From positions 11,416 through 75,415 of the forward strand of contig DATAUC010000017.1 in NCBI GenBank assembly GCA_036268485.1: a DNA stretch of 64,000 nt. The letters run 5' to 3'. The position numbers were made by a program, and so were the translations under genes. This document shows, piece by piece, positions 17,435-25,902 of this stretch (within the stretch, counting starts at the first letter, position 1; each line of letters opens with the position of its first letter). The notes beneath the pieces were generated by a model, which did no database searches, was not told the DNA's origin, and worked only from the letters and a program-made list of their open reading frames with translations. This stretch comes from Bog-473 sp036268485. GTDB lineage: Bacteria; Actinomycetota; Acidimicrobiia; Acidimicrobiales; RAAP-2.

Positions 17435-17911
17435 TCAGAGAGAGACGGACTCCTCCACCGGCAGCCGGCGAGCCCCGGTCCGCAGGGCCAGAGCGTCATG
17501 CAGGTCGACGTCGCTGCCGCACGACAAGCAACGGCGGCGGTCGTCCAACTCACCACCGCACCCCCGGTGCTGCAGGATGATCGGCCGCTCCCCCTCCAGC
17601 GCGTACTGGTCACCCCACTGGAGCATGGAGACGAGGACGGGCCACAGGGCCGCCCCCTTCTCGGTCAAGCGGTACTCATGGCGCAGCGGGCGGTCCATGT
17701 AGGGGCGCCGGTTGACGATTCCGTGCTCGACCAGTCGCTCCAGACGGGCCTGCAGGATGTTGCGAGCGACGCCGAGATTCTTCTGCAGATCGTCGAAGCG
17801 CCGGATGCCCAGGAAGATGTCCCGCAGGATGAGGATGGTCCAACGCTCCCCGATGACCTCCAAGGTCGAGGCCACCGGACAGTACTGAGTGGGGTAGTCG
17901 CGATTGAGCAT
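17435..17911 (-). CDS. HxlR-family winged-helix transcriptional regulator
   Basis: A 158-residue regulator with the HxlR domain at about residues 12-105: Cys-Pro-Val-Ala-Ser near the N-terminus, then Ile-Gly-Glu-Arg-Trp-Thr-Ile-Leu-Ile-Leu-Arg-Asp. The recognition helix contains Ala-Arg-Asn-Ile-Leu-Gln-Ala-Arg-Leu, and the wing ends in Tyr-Arg-Leu-Thr-Glu-Lys-Gly. The C-terminus has a Cys-x2-Cys-like zinc-ribbon flavour (Cys-Leu-Ser-Cys-Gly). It is divergent from an MFS exporter gene and likely controls it. A palindrome overlaps its start codon, suggesting autoregulation. Confidence 0.9.
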   Translation of the reverse strand: MLNRDYPTQYCPVASTLEVIGERWTILILRDIFLGIRRFDDLQKNLGVARNILQARLERLVEHGIVNRRPYMDRPLRHEYRLTEKGAALWPVLVSMLQWGDQYALEGERPIILQHRGCGGELDDRRRCLSCGSDVDLHDALALRTGARRLPVEESVSL

Positions 17912-17958
17912 TGTCCCATCCTAATGGACAATTCCGGCAATTGCATTGCATCATGCAA
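17910..17958. promoter_or_regulatory. Candidate operators between HxlR gene and MFS gene
   Basis: Two inverted repeats lie in the 70-bp divergent gap. ATTGTCC (17910-17916) faces GGACAAT (17926-17932) across nine bases and overlaps the HxlR start codon. TTGCAT-C-ATGCAA (17946-17958) is a perfect 13-bp palindrome. Their position fits control of both divergent promoters by the HxlR protein. Confidence 0.55.
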
Positions 17959-17981
17959 CTATCTCCGTTAGGGTACGTTTT

Positions 17982-19412
17982 ATGAAGCAACCAACCAAGG
18001 CCCATCCGACGCTGATCGCCCTGGTGGTGCTGACCGGTGTCTTCTTGTCGTCGTTGGACCTGTTCATCGTCAACATCGCCTTCCCGAGCATTTCGACCAG
18101 CTTCCACGGGGAGAACCTGAGCTCGTTGTCCTGGGTATTGAGCGCCTACACCATCGTGTTCGCCGCCCTGTTGGTGCCGGCTGGTCGCTGGGCCGACCGG
18201 GCCGGTCGCAAGAGGGCCTTCCTCATCGGGCTGGCCCTCTTCACCGCCTCGTCGGCGCTGTGCGCCGTGGCTCCTTCGCTGGGCCTGCTGGTGGCAGCCC
18301 GCATCCTGCAGGCCAGCGGTGGTGCCCTCATGCTCCCGACCTCTCTCGGCCTGCTGTTGCCGGCCTTCGGCCCCGAGCGCAAGGGTGCGGCCATCGGACT
18401 GTGGTCCGCCGTGGGCGGCGCCGCGGCCGCCTTCGGGCCGCCCATCGGCGGCCTCCTGGTCGAGGCCTCCTGGCGCTGGGTCTTCCTGGTCAACCTGCCC
18501 TTCAGCCTCCTTGCTCTGGTCGTCGGCGTGCGCGTGCTGAGCGAGGTGAAAGACCCGTCGGCCCACAAGTCAGACCTGCTCGGCGCCGGGTTGCTCTTCG
18601 TGGCCGTGGCCAGCGTGTCGGCCGCCATCGTCAAGGGTTCGGATTGGGGCTGGACCAGCGCCAGCATCCTCGGGGCCTTTGCCTTGACCGCAGTGGCGGT
18701 GGCCGCCCTGGCCTACCGCTCCACCAGCCACCCCAATCCCATCATTGAGCCGGCGGTCATCCGTCACCGGGCCGTTGCTCTGGCCGATCTCAGTTCACTT
18801 GTCTTCTTCGCCGGCTTCGGCGCCATGGTGTTGGGCTCGGTCCTCTTCCTGACCGGGGTGTGGCATGAGTCGGTGGTCAAGGCCGGCTTCGAGATCGCCC
18901 CCGGACCTCTGTTGGCCGGACTGTTCGCTTTCCCCGGCGGCCTGCTCGGTGCCCGTTACAGCCACCGCACCGTCGGCACCGTCGGCAGCCTGCTCTTCGC
19001 TGCCAGTGGCGTCTTCTGGATCTGGCGCATCGGCCTTACACCCGACTTCCTCGGTGCCTACCTGCCCGGTTCCATCCTCACCGGCATGGGCGTCGGCCTC
19101 ATGCTCCCCTCGCTCGGTGGCGCCGCCACGGCGCCGCTCCCACCCGAACGCTTCGCCACCGGCACCGCCCTCTACGCCATGTGCCGCCAGATCGGACTGG
19201 CGCTCGGCGTCTCCTGCCTGGTGGCGATTCTGGGAACCAGTGCCGGACTGAACGCCGTGCATGCCTTCCACCACGGATGGATGTTCATGGTGGCCTGCAG
19301 TCTGTTCGCCGCCCTGGTCCTCCAAGGCATCGAGCGCAAGGTCCCCGTCATTCGCCGTCAGGCGGAGCCCCTGGTTGATCCCGCGACCTACGTGATCGCC
19401 GCCGGCAAGTAG
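17982..19412 (+). CDS. MFS drug exporter, DHA2 type
   Basis: A 476-residue, 14-helix major facilitator related to EmrB/QacA exporters. It has Leu-Asp-Leu-Phe-Ile-Val-Asn-Ile-Ala-Phe-Pro in helix 1 (the Asp is a family feature) and motif A Gly-Arg-Trp-Ala-Asp-Arg-Ala-Gly-Arg-Lys near residue 67. The Gly-Pro-Pro-Ile-Gly-Gly motif C lies near residue 150. ATG 17982 is chosen because upstream codons lie within the presumed promoter. It is divergent from an HxlR regulator, a common regulator-pump pairing, so it may be induced by its substrate. The end overlaps the convergent phosphotransferase gene by 25 bp. Confidence 0.9.
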   Translation: MKQPTKAHPTLIALVVLTGVFLSSLDLFIVNIAFPSISTSFHGENLSSLSWVLSAYTIVFAALLVPAGRWADRAGRKRAFLIGLALFTASSALCAVAPSLGLLVAARILQASGGALMLPTSLGLLLPAFGPERKGAAIGLWSAVGGAAAAFGPPIGGLLVEASWRWVFLVNLPFSLLALVVGVRVLSEVKDPSAHKSDLLGAGLLFVAVASVSAAIVKGSDWGWTSASILGAFALTAVAVAALAYRSTSHPNPIIEPAVIRHRAVALADLSSLVFFAGFGAMVLGSVLFLTGVWHESVVKAGFEIAPGPLLAGLFAFPGGLLGARYSHRTVGTVGSLLFAASGVFWIWRIGLTPDFLGAYLPGSILTGMGVGLMLPSLGGAATAPLPPERFATGTALYAMCRQIGLALGVSCLVAILGTSAGLNAVHAFHHGWMFMVACSLFAALVLQGIERKVPVIRRQAEPLVDPATYVIAAGK

Positions 19413-20719
19413 TCCGGGTTGGCCACCAACAGCTGATCGCGAGCGGACGAGGCGAGCGCCCTACCGACAGCGACCCAGTCGTTGTCGAAGGCGCCCGATC
19501 GGATGGCGGCCGCCAGGCCACGGTCGTCATGGAAGCCCAAGGCACTGACCCGTTCAGCGTGGGCGGCCGCCAAAGTGGGACCCAGCTGGAGTTGGCGTTC
19601 GACGATGCGCAGGGCGTTACGGGCAATGCGGGCCTGGAAGCGCTCGCCGCCTTCCCGCTTCTCCATGACATCCCCTTCGACGTACTCACGCACCGCTTCG
19701 ACCAGCTCGGCCGCAGTAGGCCGTCCGAAGGGAGAGGTCGGCGCTATGGGTTCAGGCGCGGCGACCGGCGGCCCGGCCTCAATGCCCAACAGCGTGAAGA
19801 GGTCCCACTCGTTCTCGCAGACCCGACGGCCGATGGCGGCCAACTCCACCGAACGGGTGGAACCGCTCAGGTGAGCCGATGCCTGCAGCGCGCAGATGGT
19901 GGCCCACTTCACCGTGGCATAGACCTGCCACCAGCGCACCCGTTCGGGCGTGATGACCTCACCGCCGGCCGCCACGTAGGAGGCCAGGAGAACGTCCAGG
20001 TCGCCGAAGCCACCCACCACACCGGGACCACCGAAGCGCCAGGCTGGCGCGCACAACCATCCGATGTCCTCGGCGGCATCGCCACCGTGCGCCAGCTCCC
20101 AGTCCAGGACGGCCCGCAGCCCCTGCGGGCCCACCATCAGGTTGCCGCTGCGAAAGTCGCCGTGCACCGTCACCCGCCGTCCGGCCGGCAGCCGGTTGGC
20201 CTCCAGCCAGCGCACCCCCAACTCCAGGGCCGGGCGTACTTCGCCCAGCATGTCGAGGAACGGGAGCGGATGGCGCAGCGGGTCCTTGTAGGCCAGTCCC
20301 GGAATGTCGTCCGGATTGATGGTGTGAATGGCCGCCAAAGCGGTCCCGCACTGCGCGACCAAGAGCTCTCGGGCTTCGCCCCATTCGTCGTCGCGCAGGA
20401 TCTTGCGCGGGATGGTCTCGCCCGCAATGTAGGACACCACCAGCCAGTCGTCGCCCATCCCCACCACCTCGGGCACAGGGACCTTGGCCTCGGCCGCCGC
20501 GGCCAGTAGGGCCGCCTCGGTAATCACCTTGCCGCCTTGGCCGGCGCCATCGCCGCGATCCTGCTGGAGGATCAGCGGGCGGGGCGGGGCTCCGTCAACG
20601 GTCAGCGTGAAGGAACTGGTGATCCGGCTGGCTCCGCCCGAGAGGCGGCGCAGGTCGGTGACCGAGCCACCCAGTGACTGGCCGATGGCGGCGGCCACCT
20701 CCTTCGATGATGCCCGCAC
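19388..20719 (-). CDS. APH-family phosphotransferase with C-terminal DUF6285-like domain
   Basis: A 443-residue protein from a GTG that shares one base with the upstream stop. Residues 1-310 form an aminoglycoside-phosphotransferase-type kinase fold. The catalytic loop is Val-His-Gly-Asp-Phe-Arg-Ser-Gly-Asn and the metal motif is Leu-Asp-Trp-Glu. Residues 345-420 resemble the small domain (DUF6285) often fused to or beside such kinases in fatty-acid and sterol catabolism clusters of actinobacteria. The likely role is phosphorylation of a hydroxylated intermediate, as in ACAD10/11 chemistry, rather than antibiotic resistance. This is inference from context. Confidence 0.8.
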   Translation of the reverse strand: MRASSKEVAAAIGQSLGGSVTDLRRLSGGASRITSSFTLTVDGAPPRPLILQQDRGDGAGQGGKVITEAALLAAAAEAKVPVPEVVGMGDDWLVVSYIAGETIPRKILRDDEWGEARELLVAQCGTALAAIHTINPDDIPGLAYKDPLRHPLPFLDMLGEVRPALELGVRWLEANRLPAGRRVTVHGDFRSGNLMVGPQGLRAVLDWELAHGGDAAEDIGWLCAPAWRFGGPGVVGGFGDLDVLLASYVAAGGEVITPERVRWWQVYATVKWATICALQASAHLSGSTRSVELAAIGRRVCENEWDLFTLLGIEAGPPVAAPEPIAPTSPFGRPTAAELVEAVREYVEGDVMEKREGGERFQARIARNALRIVERQLQLGPTLAAAHAERVSALGFHDDRGLAAAIRSGAFDNDWVAVGRALASSARDQLLVANPDYLPAAIT

Positions 20720-21717
20720 TATTCGACCGGGACGACAGGCCTCCCGCTGTCGTCGAGTTGGTGCAGGTACTCGCAGATGCCGTGCCCCGTGTGCTCCACT
20801 CCACCGGCGTCGGTGTAGGTGAAGCGCGACAGGCCCTCGTTGACCATGGTCCCACCGGCCCGCCCGATGTCGGCCACCCGCAGCACGTCGCCACGCAGGT
20901 GGTAGATCTGGTCGCGCTTGTCGACCACGTCGAGGTGCACCACCTGGTGGGTCACACCGTCGTCGGCCAGTTCGGTCCGGAGGCGCCACTCGGCGATGGA
21001 CGTGGCCCGGTCGCCGTTCCACACCCAGCCGCGGTGGAGGTCGCCGGCGTCGGTGCCCAGACGGATACCGCCGAAGTGCATGTCCTCACCCACGTTGATG
21101 CTGAACCAGCGCCACATCTTGGGGCCGCCCCATCGACGGGGACCCCAGGAGCGGTCGCGGTTGCCGTGAGCGTCCTTCCACTCGTGACGGACGCCGTCGA
21201 CCTCAATCCATCCGGTCCAACGACCCGCCTGTTCCAGGTGACCCTTGCCCACCGTGCCGGCGGCGGCGGCTGCTTCGGCCGACTTGGGGCCACCACTGGG
21301 CTGACCATCGGTGCCGATGGCCGGGGTGACCGCCTCGAACCGCACGTCCATGGCCAGACGGACCTGATGGGTGGTGGTGGCCCCCGTCGTGCACGGGCGG
21401 GCCGGCGCGTCGCCGTCCATGGTGAGGCGCCAGGACTGCAACGCCTCAATCATCTCGTAGCGCACCGCTCCCACCTCGAGCAGGCTGTCCACCATCTCCC
21501 GCTGCTCCTTGATGAAGCGGTACTCGGCCAGCTCGCCGCCGGGCAGCCAGACCGACATGCCGACATCCATCGTTCCTTCATTGGGCCTGATCCCGATGCG
21601 GGTGAAGAAGCCCGAGTCGGTCTGCGGGTCGAAGGCGTTGAAGTAGTACGACTCGCTCCAGGCGGTGTCGCCTTCGACCGGATGAGCCAGATCATGTTGT
21701 GCGGCAAGGATGGGCAT
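20719..21717 (-). CDS. CrtC/DUF7064-like protein
   Basis: A 332-residue cytosolic protein with no signal peptide. It is rich in Trp and Tyr and has the Gly-Asn-Arg-Asp-Arg-Ser-Trp-Gly-Pro-Arg motif near residue 187. This is characteristic of the hydroxyneurosporene synthase (CrtC)-like beta-barrel fold found in actinobacterial catabolic clusters (DUF7064/DUF7065). Its biochemical role there is undetermined; hydration or isomerisation of a hydrophobic substrate is possible by analogy to CrtC. It is sandwiched between the kinase gene (1-bp overlap) and an SDR gene (2-bp gap), so it surely belongs to their operon. Confidence 0.7.
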   Translation of the reverse strand: MPILAAQHDLAHPVEGDTAWSESYYFNAFDPQTDSGFFTRIGIRPNEGTMDVGMSVWLPGGELAEYRFIKEQREMVDSLLEVGAVRYEMIEALQSWRLTMDGDAPARPCTTGATTTHQVRLAMDVRFEAVTPAIGTDGQPSGGPKSAEAAAAAGTVGKGHLEQAGRWTGWIEVDGVRHEWKDAHGNRDRSWGPRRWGGPKMWRWFSINVGEDMHFGGIRLGTDAGDLHRGWVWNGDRATSIAEWRLRTELADDGVTHQVVHLDVVDKRDQIYHLRGDVLRVADIGRAGGTMVNEGLSRFTYTDAGGVEHTGHGICEYLHQLDDSGRPVVPVE

Positions 21718-21719
21718 GG

Positions 21720-22577
21720 CTACACCATGGTCTGTCCGGCGCTGACATTCAACGCCTCGCCCGTCACACCCCGGGCATCGTCGGAGAGCAACCAGCAGAT
21801 GGCCGCTGCGATCTCGTCGGCGCTCTGGAGCCGGCCCAGGGGAATTTCCCGGGCCACGTAGGCGGCCAGGCCGTCGGAACCGCCCATGAGGTTCTCGAAC
21901 ATGGAGTCCTTGTTGATGAGGTCGGTGTCCACCGTGCCGGGGCAGACGGCGTTGACCGAAATCCCGCTTGGTCCCAACTCGGCCGCCAGGGTCTGGGTCA
22001 GCAGGATGACGCCGGCCTTGGCCGCGCAGTAGGCCCCCAGGAAGGGGAAGGCGCGCTTGCCGGCCTGGCTCGAGACGTTGCAGATGCGACCGCCTATGCC
22101 GGCCGCCACCATCCGGGAGGCGCAGGCTTTGGAGACCAGCCAGGTCCCGACCACGTTGACATCGAGCACGGCCCGGAACTCCGACGCCGGCACGTTGAGA
22201 AGGGGACCCAAGCCGAACCCCGGTCCGCTGCCGCCGGCCACATTGGCCACCAGGGTGACGGTGCCCAACTCCTCACTGACCTGGGCCACCGCCCGCTCCA
22301 CCTCGTCCTCGTTGGAGACGTCCGCCACGGCAGTGGCCACCCGGCCACCCATGGCCACAATCGCTGCGGCCAGATCGGCCAGGTCATCCCCGCTGGCCGT
22401 GCCGTGGGCCGGCGCCTCGGCGTAGGGACGGGCGATATCGAGGCAGGCCACCGCCGCTCCACCCTGGGCCAAGCGGAGGGCCGTGGCCCGTCCAATACCG
22501 CGGGGGCGAGCGGCGCCAGTCACCAGTGCCACCTGCCCGGCAAAGGGGCGCGTCGGGTCGTCTTGTGTGAAACTCAC
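21720..22577 (-). CDS. SDR family oxidoreductase
   Basis: A 285-residue classical SDR. It has Thr-Gly-Ala-Ala-Arg-Pro-Arg-Gly-Ile-Gly near residue 20, an Asp-Ile pair after beta-2 that suggests NAD preference, Asn-Val-Ala-Gly at about 111, Ser-Ser-Gln and catalytic Tyr-Cys-Ala-Ala-Lys near residue 183. It heads the three-gene minus-strand operon SDR, CrtC-like, kinase. The divergent Zn-alcohol dehydrogenase begins only 29 bp away, so the two transcripts probably share a control region. Confidence 0.88.
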   Translation of the reverse strand: MSFTQDDPTRPFAGQVALVTGAARPRGIGRATALRLAQGGAAVACLDIARPYAEAPAHGTASGDDLADLAAAIVAMGGRVATAVADVSNEDEVERAVAQVSEELGTVTLVANVAGGSGPGFGLGPLLNVPASEFRAVLDVNVVGTWLVSKACASRMVAAGIGGRICNVSSQAGKRAFPFLGAYCAAKAGVILLTQTLAAELGPSGISVNAVCPGTVDTDLINKDSMFENLMGGSDGLAAYVAREIPLGRLQSADEIAAAICWLLSDDARGVTGEALNVSAGQTMV

Positions 22578-22606
22578 CGGGCAAACGTAGCGAGTTGGGG
22601 GCTGGA

Positions 22607-23674
22607 ATGCGCGCTGCAGTAACCAGGGGCGGACAGATGGTGGTGGGCGAGGTCGCTGACCCGACCCCGACCTCGGGTCACGTCGTGGTCAAGTCATTGG
22701 CTGCCGGCATCTGCGGATCCGACCTGCACGCCCTGGCCGACTTCGCCCACTTCACCGAGCTGATGGAGTCGGTCGGCGTCCCCTCGCTCAACCCCGAGCA
22801 CGACTGTGTCTTCGGGCATGAGTTCTGCGCCGAAATCGTCGACCACGGCCCCGACACGTCCAAGACGCTGGCCGTCGGCACCCGGGTCTGCTCGGTCCCC
22901 ATCATCGTGGGCCCGACCGGAGTGGAACAGATCGGCTATTCCAACGCGTACCCGGGCGCCCTGGCCGAGTACATGGTGTTGCAGGAGATGCTTCTCCTGC
23001 CGGTGCCCGAACATCTGGCCACCAACCTGGCCGCCCTGACCGAGCCACTCGCTGTGGGCGAGCATGCCGTCGGTCTGTCGGGACTCCAGCCGGGCCAACC
23101 CTGTCTGGTCGTCGGGTGTGGGCCGGTGGGCCTGGCCGTCATCGCGGCCCTCAAGGCCCGGGGCCACGGCCCCGTCATGGCGGCCGACTTCTCACCGACC
23201 CGGCGCCAGTTGGCCGAGGCCTTCGGGGCCGACGAGGTCATCGATCCGGCCCAGGGTTCGCCGCACGAGCGCTGGTCCGCCTTCGGCGTGGCCAAGACGG
23301 TGATGGAACGGGCCGGGGCCTCCATGTTCGGCGGGGAGATCAAGGACCCGGTGATCTTCGAAGCGGTCGGCGTACCGGGCATGCTGCAATCCCTCATCGC
23401 CGACGCCCCACCGCGTAGCCGCATTGTGGTGGTCGGCGTCTGCATGCACACCGACACCATCGAGCCCTTCATGGCCGTGACCAAGGAGATCGAGTTCCGC
23501 TTCTCCTTCGGCTACAACCCGGCCGAGTTCGCCGCCACCCTGCAGCGCCTGGGCGACGGCATCCCGGGGGCCGAGCTCCTGGTCACCTCGTCGGTCGACC
23601 TGGCCGGCGCGCCCGGCGCCTTCGAGACCCTGCGCACACCGGGTGAGCACGGCAAGATCCTCGTCACTCCGTGA
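22607..23674 (+). CDS. Zinc-type alcohol dehydrogenase
   Basis: A 355-residue medium-chain dehydrogenase. The catalytic zinc ligands are seen in Gly-Ile-Cys-Gly-Ser-Asp near residue 36 and Gly-His-Glu-Phe near residue 71. The Rossmann loop Gly-Cys-Gly-Pro-Val-Gly-Leu occurs near residue 174. The four-cysteine lobe that binds structural zinc in many relatives is not apparent. The family oxidises secondary or polyol-type alcohols with NAD(P). Being divergent from an SDR and followed by a flavin monooxygenase-like gene places it in a small-molecule catabolic locus. Confidence 0.88.
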   Translation: MRAAVTRGGQMVVGEVADPTPTSGHVVVKSLAAGICGSDLHALADFAHFTELMESVGVPSLNPEHDCVFGHEFCAEIVDHGPDTSKTLAVGTRVCSVPIIVGPTGVEQIGYSNAYPGALAEYMVLQEMLLLPVPEHLATNLAALTEPLAVGEHAVGLSGLQPGQPCLVVGCGPVGLAVIAALKARGHGPVMAADFSPTRRQLAEAFGADEVIDPAQGSPHERWSAFGVAKTVMERAGASMFGGEIKDPVIFEAVGVPGMLQSLIADAPPRSRIVVVGVCMHTDTIEPFMAVTKEIEFRFSFGYNPAEFAATLQRLGDGIPGAELLVTSSVDLAGAPGAFETLRTPGEHGKILVTP

Positions 23675-23744
23675 ACTCCCTCCGGCTCAGTCGAGCCCGA
23701 CTCCTGCCGTACACGCCCTGATACAGAGAGGAACCACCGCAACC

Positions 23745-24935
23745 ATGACCACCTCGGACACAGCCGACTTCTTGAAGTTCGGCATCTTCCTGGCTCCCTT
23801 CCACCCGGTGGGCCAGAACCCCACGCTGGCCCTCGAGCGCGACCTTCAGCTGATCGAGCACCTCGACGCGCTGGGCTTCGACGAGGCCTGGTTCGGCGAG
23901 CACCACTCAGCCGGCTACGAGATCATCGCCTCGCCCGAAGTCTTCATCGCGGCGGCGGCCCAACGGACCAAACACATCAAGTTGGGCACCGGAGTGTCCT
24001 CACTGCCCTACCACCATCCCTTCATGCTGGCCGACCGGCTGGTCCTGCTCGACCACCTGACCCGGGGTCGCCTGATGATCGGCGTCGGACCTGGCGCCCT
24101 GCCCTCCGACGCCTTCATGATGGGCATCGACCCGGCCAAGCAGCGCGACATGATGGAAGAGTCGCTCGAGGCCATCCTGCTGCTGCTCGAAGGCAAGGAG
24201 CCGGTGACCATGGAGACCGACTGGTTCAAGCTGGTGGGCGCCCGCCTGCAACTCAAGCCCTACCAGCGCCCCTACCCCGAAGTGGCCGTGGCGGCCCAGG
24301 TCTCACCGGCCGGTCCGCGCGCGGCCGGCAAGTTCGGCTGCAGCCTGCTCTCCATCGGTGCCACCTCGACCGGCGGCTTCGACATCCTCGGCTCCCACTG
24401 GGACGTCATGGAAGAGCGGGCGGCCGAGTTCGACACCACCGTCGACCGCAAGAACTGGCGCCTGGTCGGGCCCTGCCACATCGCCGATACCAAGGAGCAG
24501 GCCATCGCCGACGTGGCCTTCGGCCTCGAAGAGTGGATCGACTACTTCCAGCGCGTGGCCGCCCTGCCCCTGGCGCCCGACACCACCAACTTCGCGTCCC
24601 TGGTCGATGCCCTCAACGCGTCAGGCCTGGCCGTCATCGGCACCGTCGACGACCTCATCGCCCAGATCAACCGCCTGAAGGCGCAGTCCGGAGGGTTCGG
24701 CACCTTCCTGCTCATGGGCCACGAGTGGGCTGACACGGCGGCCACCCGTCATTCCTACGAGCTCATCGCGCGCTACGTGGCACCGGTGTTCCAAGGATCG
24801 GCCCAGACCACCACGGCCAGCCGGGACTGGGCGGCCGACAACCGACCCGAGTTCATCGGCGCCGCCGGCAGTGCCGTCATGTCCGCCATTCAGAAGCACC
24901 ACGAAGAGAAGGCCACCAAGACCGCCAATGTCTGA
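23745..24935 (+). CDS. LLM-class flavin-dependent oxidoreductase (luciferase-like)
   Basis: A 396-residue TIM-barrel protein of the bacterial luciferase-like superfamily. It opens with Phe-Gly-Ile-Phe-Leu-Ala-Pro-Phe-His-Pro and has Trp-Phe-Gly-Glu-His-His near residue 49. Val-Ser-Ser-Leu-Pro-Tyr-His-His-Pro and Gly-Arg-Leu-Met-Ile-Gly-Val-Gly-Pro-Gly follow at about 85 and 108, as in FMN-dependent alkanal monooxygenase relatives. It starts at ATG 23745 after GAGAGGAA and overlaps the epoxide hydrolase gene by 8 bp. A Baeyer-Villiger-type or limonene-monooxygenase-like oxidation feeding an epoxide hydrolase is plausible, but unproven. Confidence 0.88.
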   Translation: MTTSDTADFLKFGIFLAPFHPVGQNPTLALERDLQLIEHLDALGFDEAWFGEHHSAGYEIIASPEVFIAAAAQRTKHIKLGTGVSSLPYHHPFMLADRLVLLDHLTRGRLMIGVGPGALPSDAFMMGIDPAKQRDMMEESLEAILLLLEGKEPVTMETDWFKLVGARLQLKPYQRPYPEVAVAAQVSPAGPRAAGKFGCSLLSIGATSTGGFDILGSHWDVMEERAAEFDTTVDRKNWRLVGPCHIADTKEQAIADVAFGLEEWIDYFQRVAALPLAPDTTNFASLVDALNASGLAVIGTVDDLIAQINRLKAQSGGFGTFLLMGHEWADTAATRHSYELIARYVAPVFQGSAQTTTASRDWAADNRPEFIGAAGSAVMSAIQKHHEEKATKTANV

Positions 24936-25902
24936 CATCACGCACACCCAGATCCCCTCCAATGGTATTGAGCTCCATGTGGCCACCGCCGGCCCCGAAG
25001 ACGGCAAGCCGGTGGTCCTCGTCCATGGCTTCCCCGAGCTCTGGTACTCCTGGCGCCACCAACTGAGCGCGCTGGGAGACGCCGGCTACCGGGCTATCGC
25101 TGTGGACCAGCGGGGCTACGGCGACAGTTCGCTACCCAAGGAGGTCAGCGACTACGGCTCCGACAAGTTGACCGGCGACCTGTGTGGGCTCCTCGACCAC
25201 TTCGGCTACGAGAAGGCCGACTTCGTGGGCCACGACTGGGGCGCCATGGTGGTCTGGGAGATGGGCCGACTGCACCCCGAACGGGTGTCCTCCATCTACA
25301 ACATGAGCGTGCCCTATTCGGCCGCCCCGGCCCCGCCGACCGACATCTTCAAGGTCATCTTCGAGGGCAAGTTCTTCTACATGCTCTACTTCCAGCCGGT
25401 CGGTCCGGCCGAAGCCGAGTTCGAAGCCGACCCGCGTCACTTCCTGCGCACCATGCTGTACGCCGCCGGTGGCGAAGGCATGGCCAATGCCAACGCCCTG
25501 GCCATTGACGCCCCGGCCGAAGGGACCAAGTTCCTCGACATTCTGGGCACCGCACCCGACGTGTTGCCGGCTTGGGTGACCGAGCACGACGTGGACGTCT
25601 ACGCCGCCGCCTTCGAGAAGAGCGGCTTCTTCGGGCCGGTCAGCTTCTACCGCAACATGGACGCCAACTGGCACCGTTCCAATGGCATTGAGGCCACGGT
25701 CTACACCTTCCCAATCGGCTTCCTGACAGGCTCGCTCGATCCGGTCAACGCCATGATGCCGGGCGCGGCCGACGCCATGGCCGGCACGTTCTCCGACTTC
25801 CGGGGCGGCACCATGGTCGACGGCGCCGGGCACTGGGTTCAACAGGAGAACCCGACCGAGGTGAACGCCGCGCTGCTGGCCTTCTTGGCCGAGGCGGGTT
25901 GA
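24928..25902 (+). CDS. Epoxide hydrolase (alpha/beta hydrolase)
   Basis: A 324-residue alpha/beta-hydrolase. The oxyanion motif His-Gly-Phe-Pro-Glu-Leu-Trp-Tyr-Ser-Trp-Arg is near residue 32. The nucleophile Asp lies in Gly-His-Asp-Trp-Gly-Ala near residue 105, and the catalytic His in Gly-Ala-Gly-His-Trp-Val-Gln near the end. An Asp nucleophile with the HGxP motif is the soluble epoxide hydrolase pattern. Cap-domain tyrosines are present. It opens epoxides to diols. It is co-transcribed with the LLM oxidoreductase upstream, and its stop overlaps the DUF1028 start. Confidence 0.9.
   Translation: MSDITHTQIPSNGIELHVATAGPEDGKPVVLVHGFPELWYSWRHQLSALGDAGYRAIAVDQRGYGDSSLPKEVSDYGSDKLTGDLCGLLDHFGYEKADFVGHDWGAMVVWEMGRLHPERVSSIYNMSVPYSAAPAPPTDIFKVIFEGKFFYMLYFQPVGPAEAEFEADPRHFLRTMLYAAGGEGMANANALAIDAPAEGTKFLDILGTAPDVLPAWVTEHDVDVYAAAFEKSGFFGPVSFYRNMDANWHRSNGIEATVYTFPIGFLTGSLDPVNAMMPGAADAMAGTFSDFRGGTMVDGAGHWVQQENPTEVNAALLAFLAEAG

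Noticed and set aside
19388..20719. Aminoglycoside resistance gene
   Set aside because: The kinase fold comes with a DUF6285-like tail and lies in a catabolic operon, which fits hydroxyacyl or alcohol phosphorylation better.
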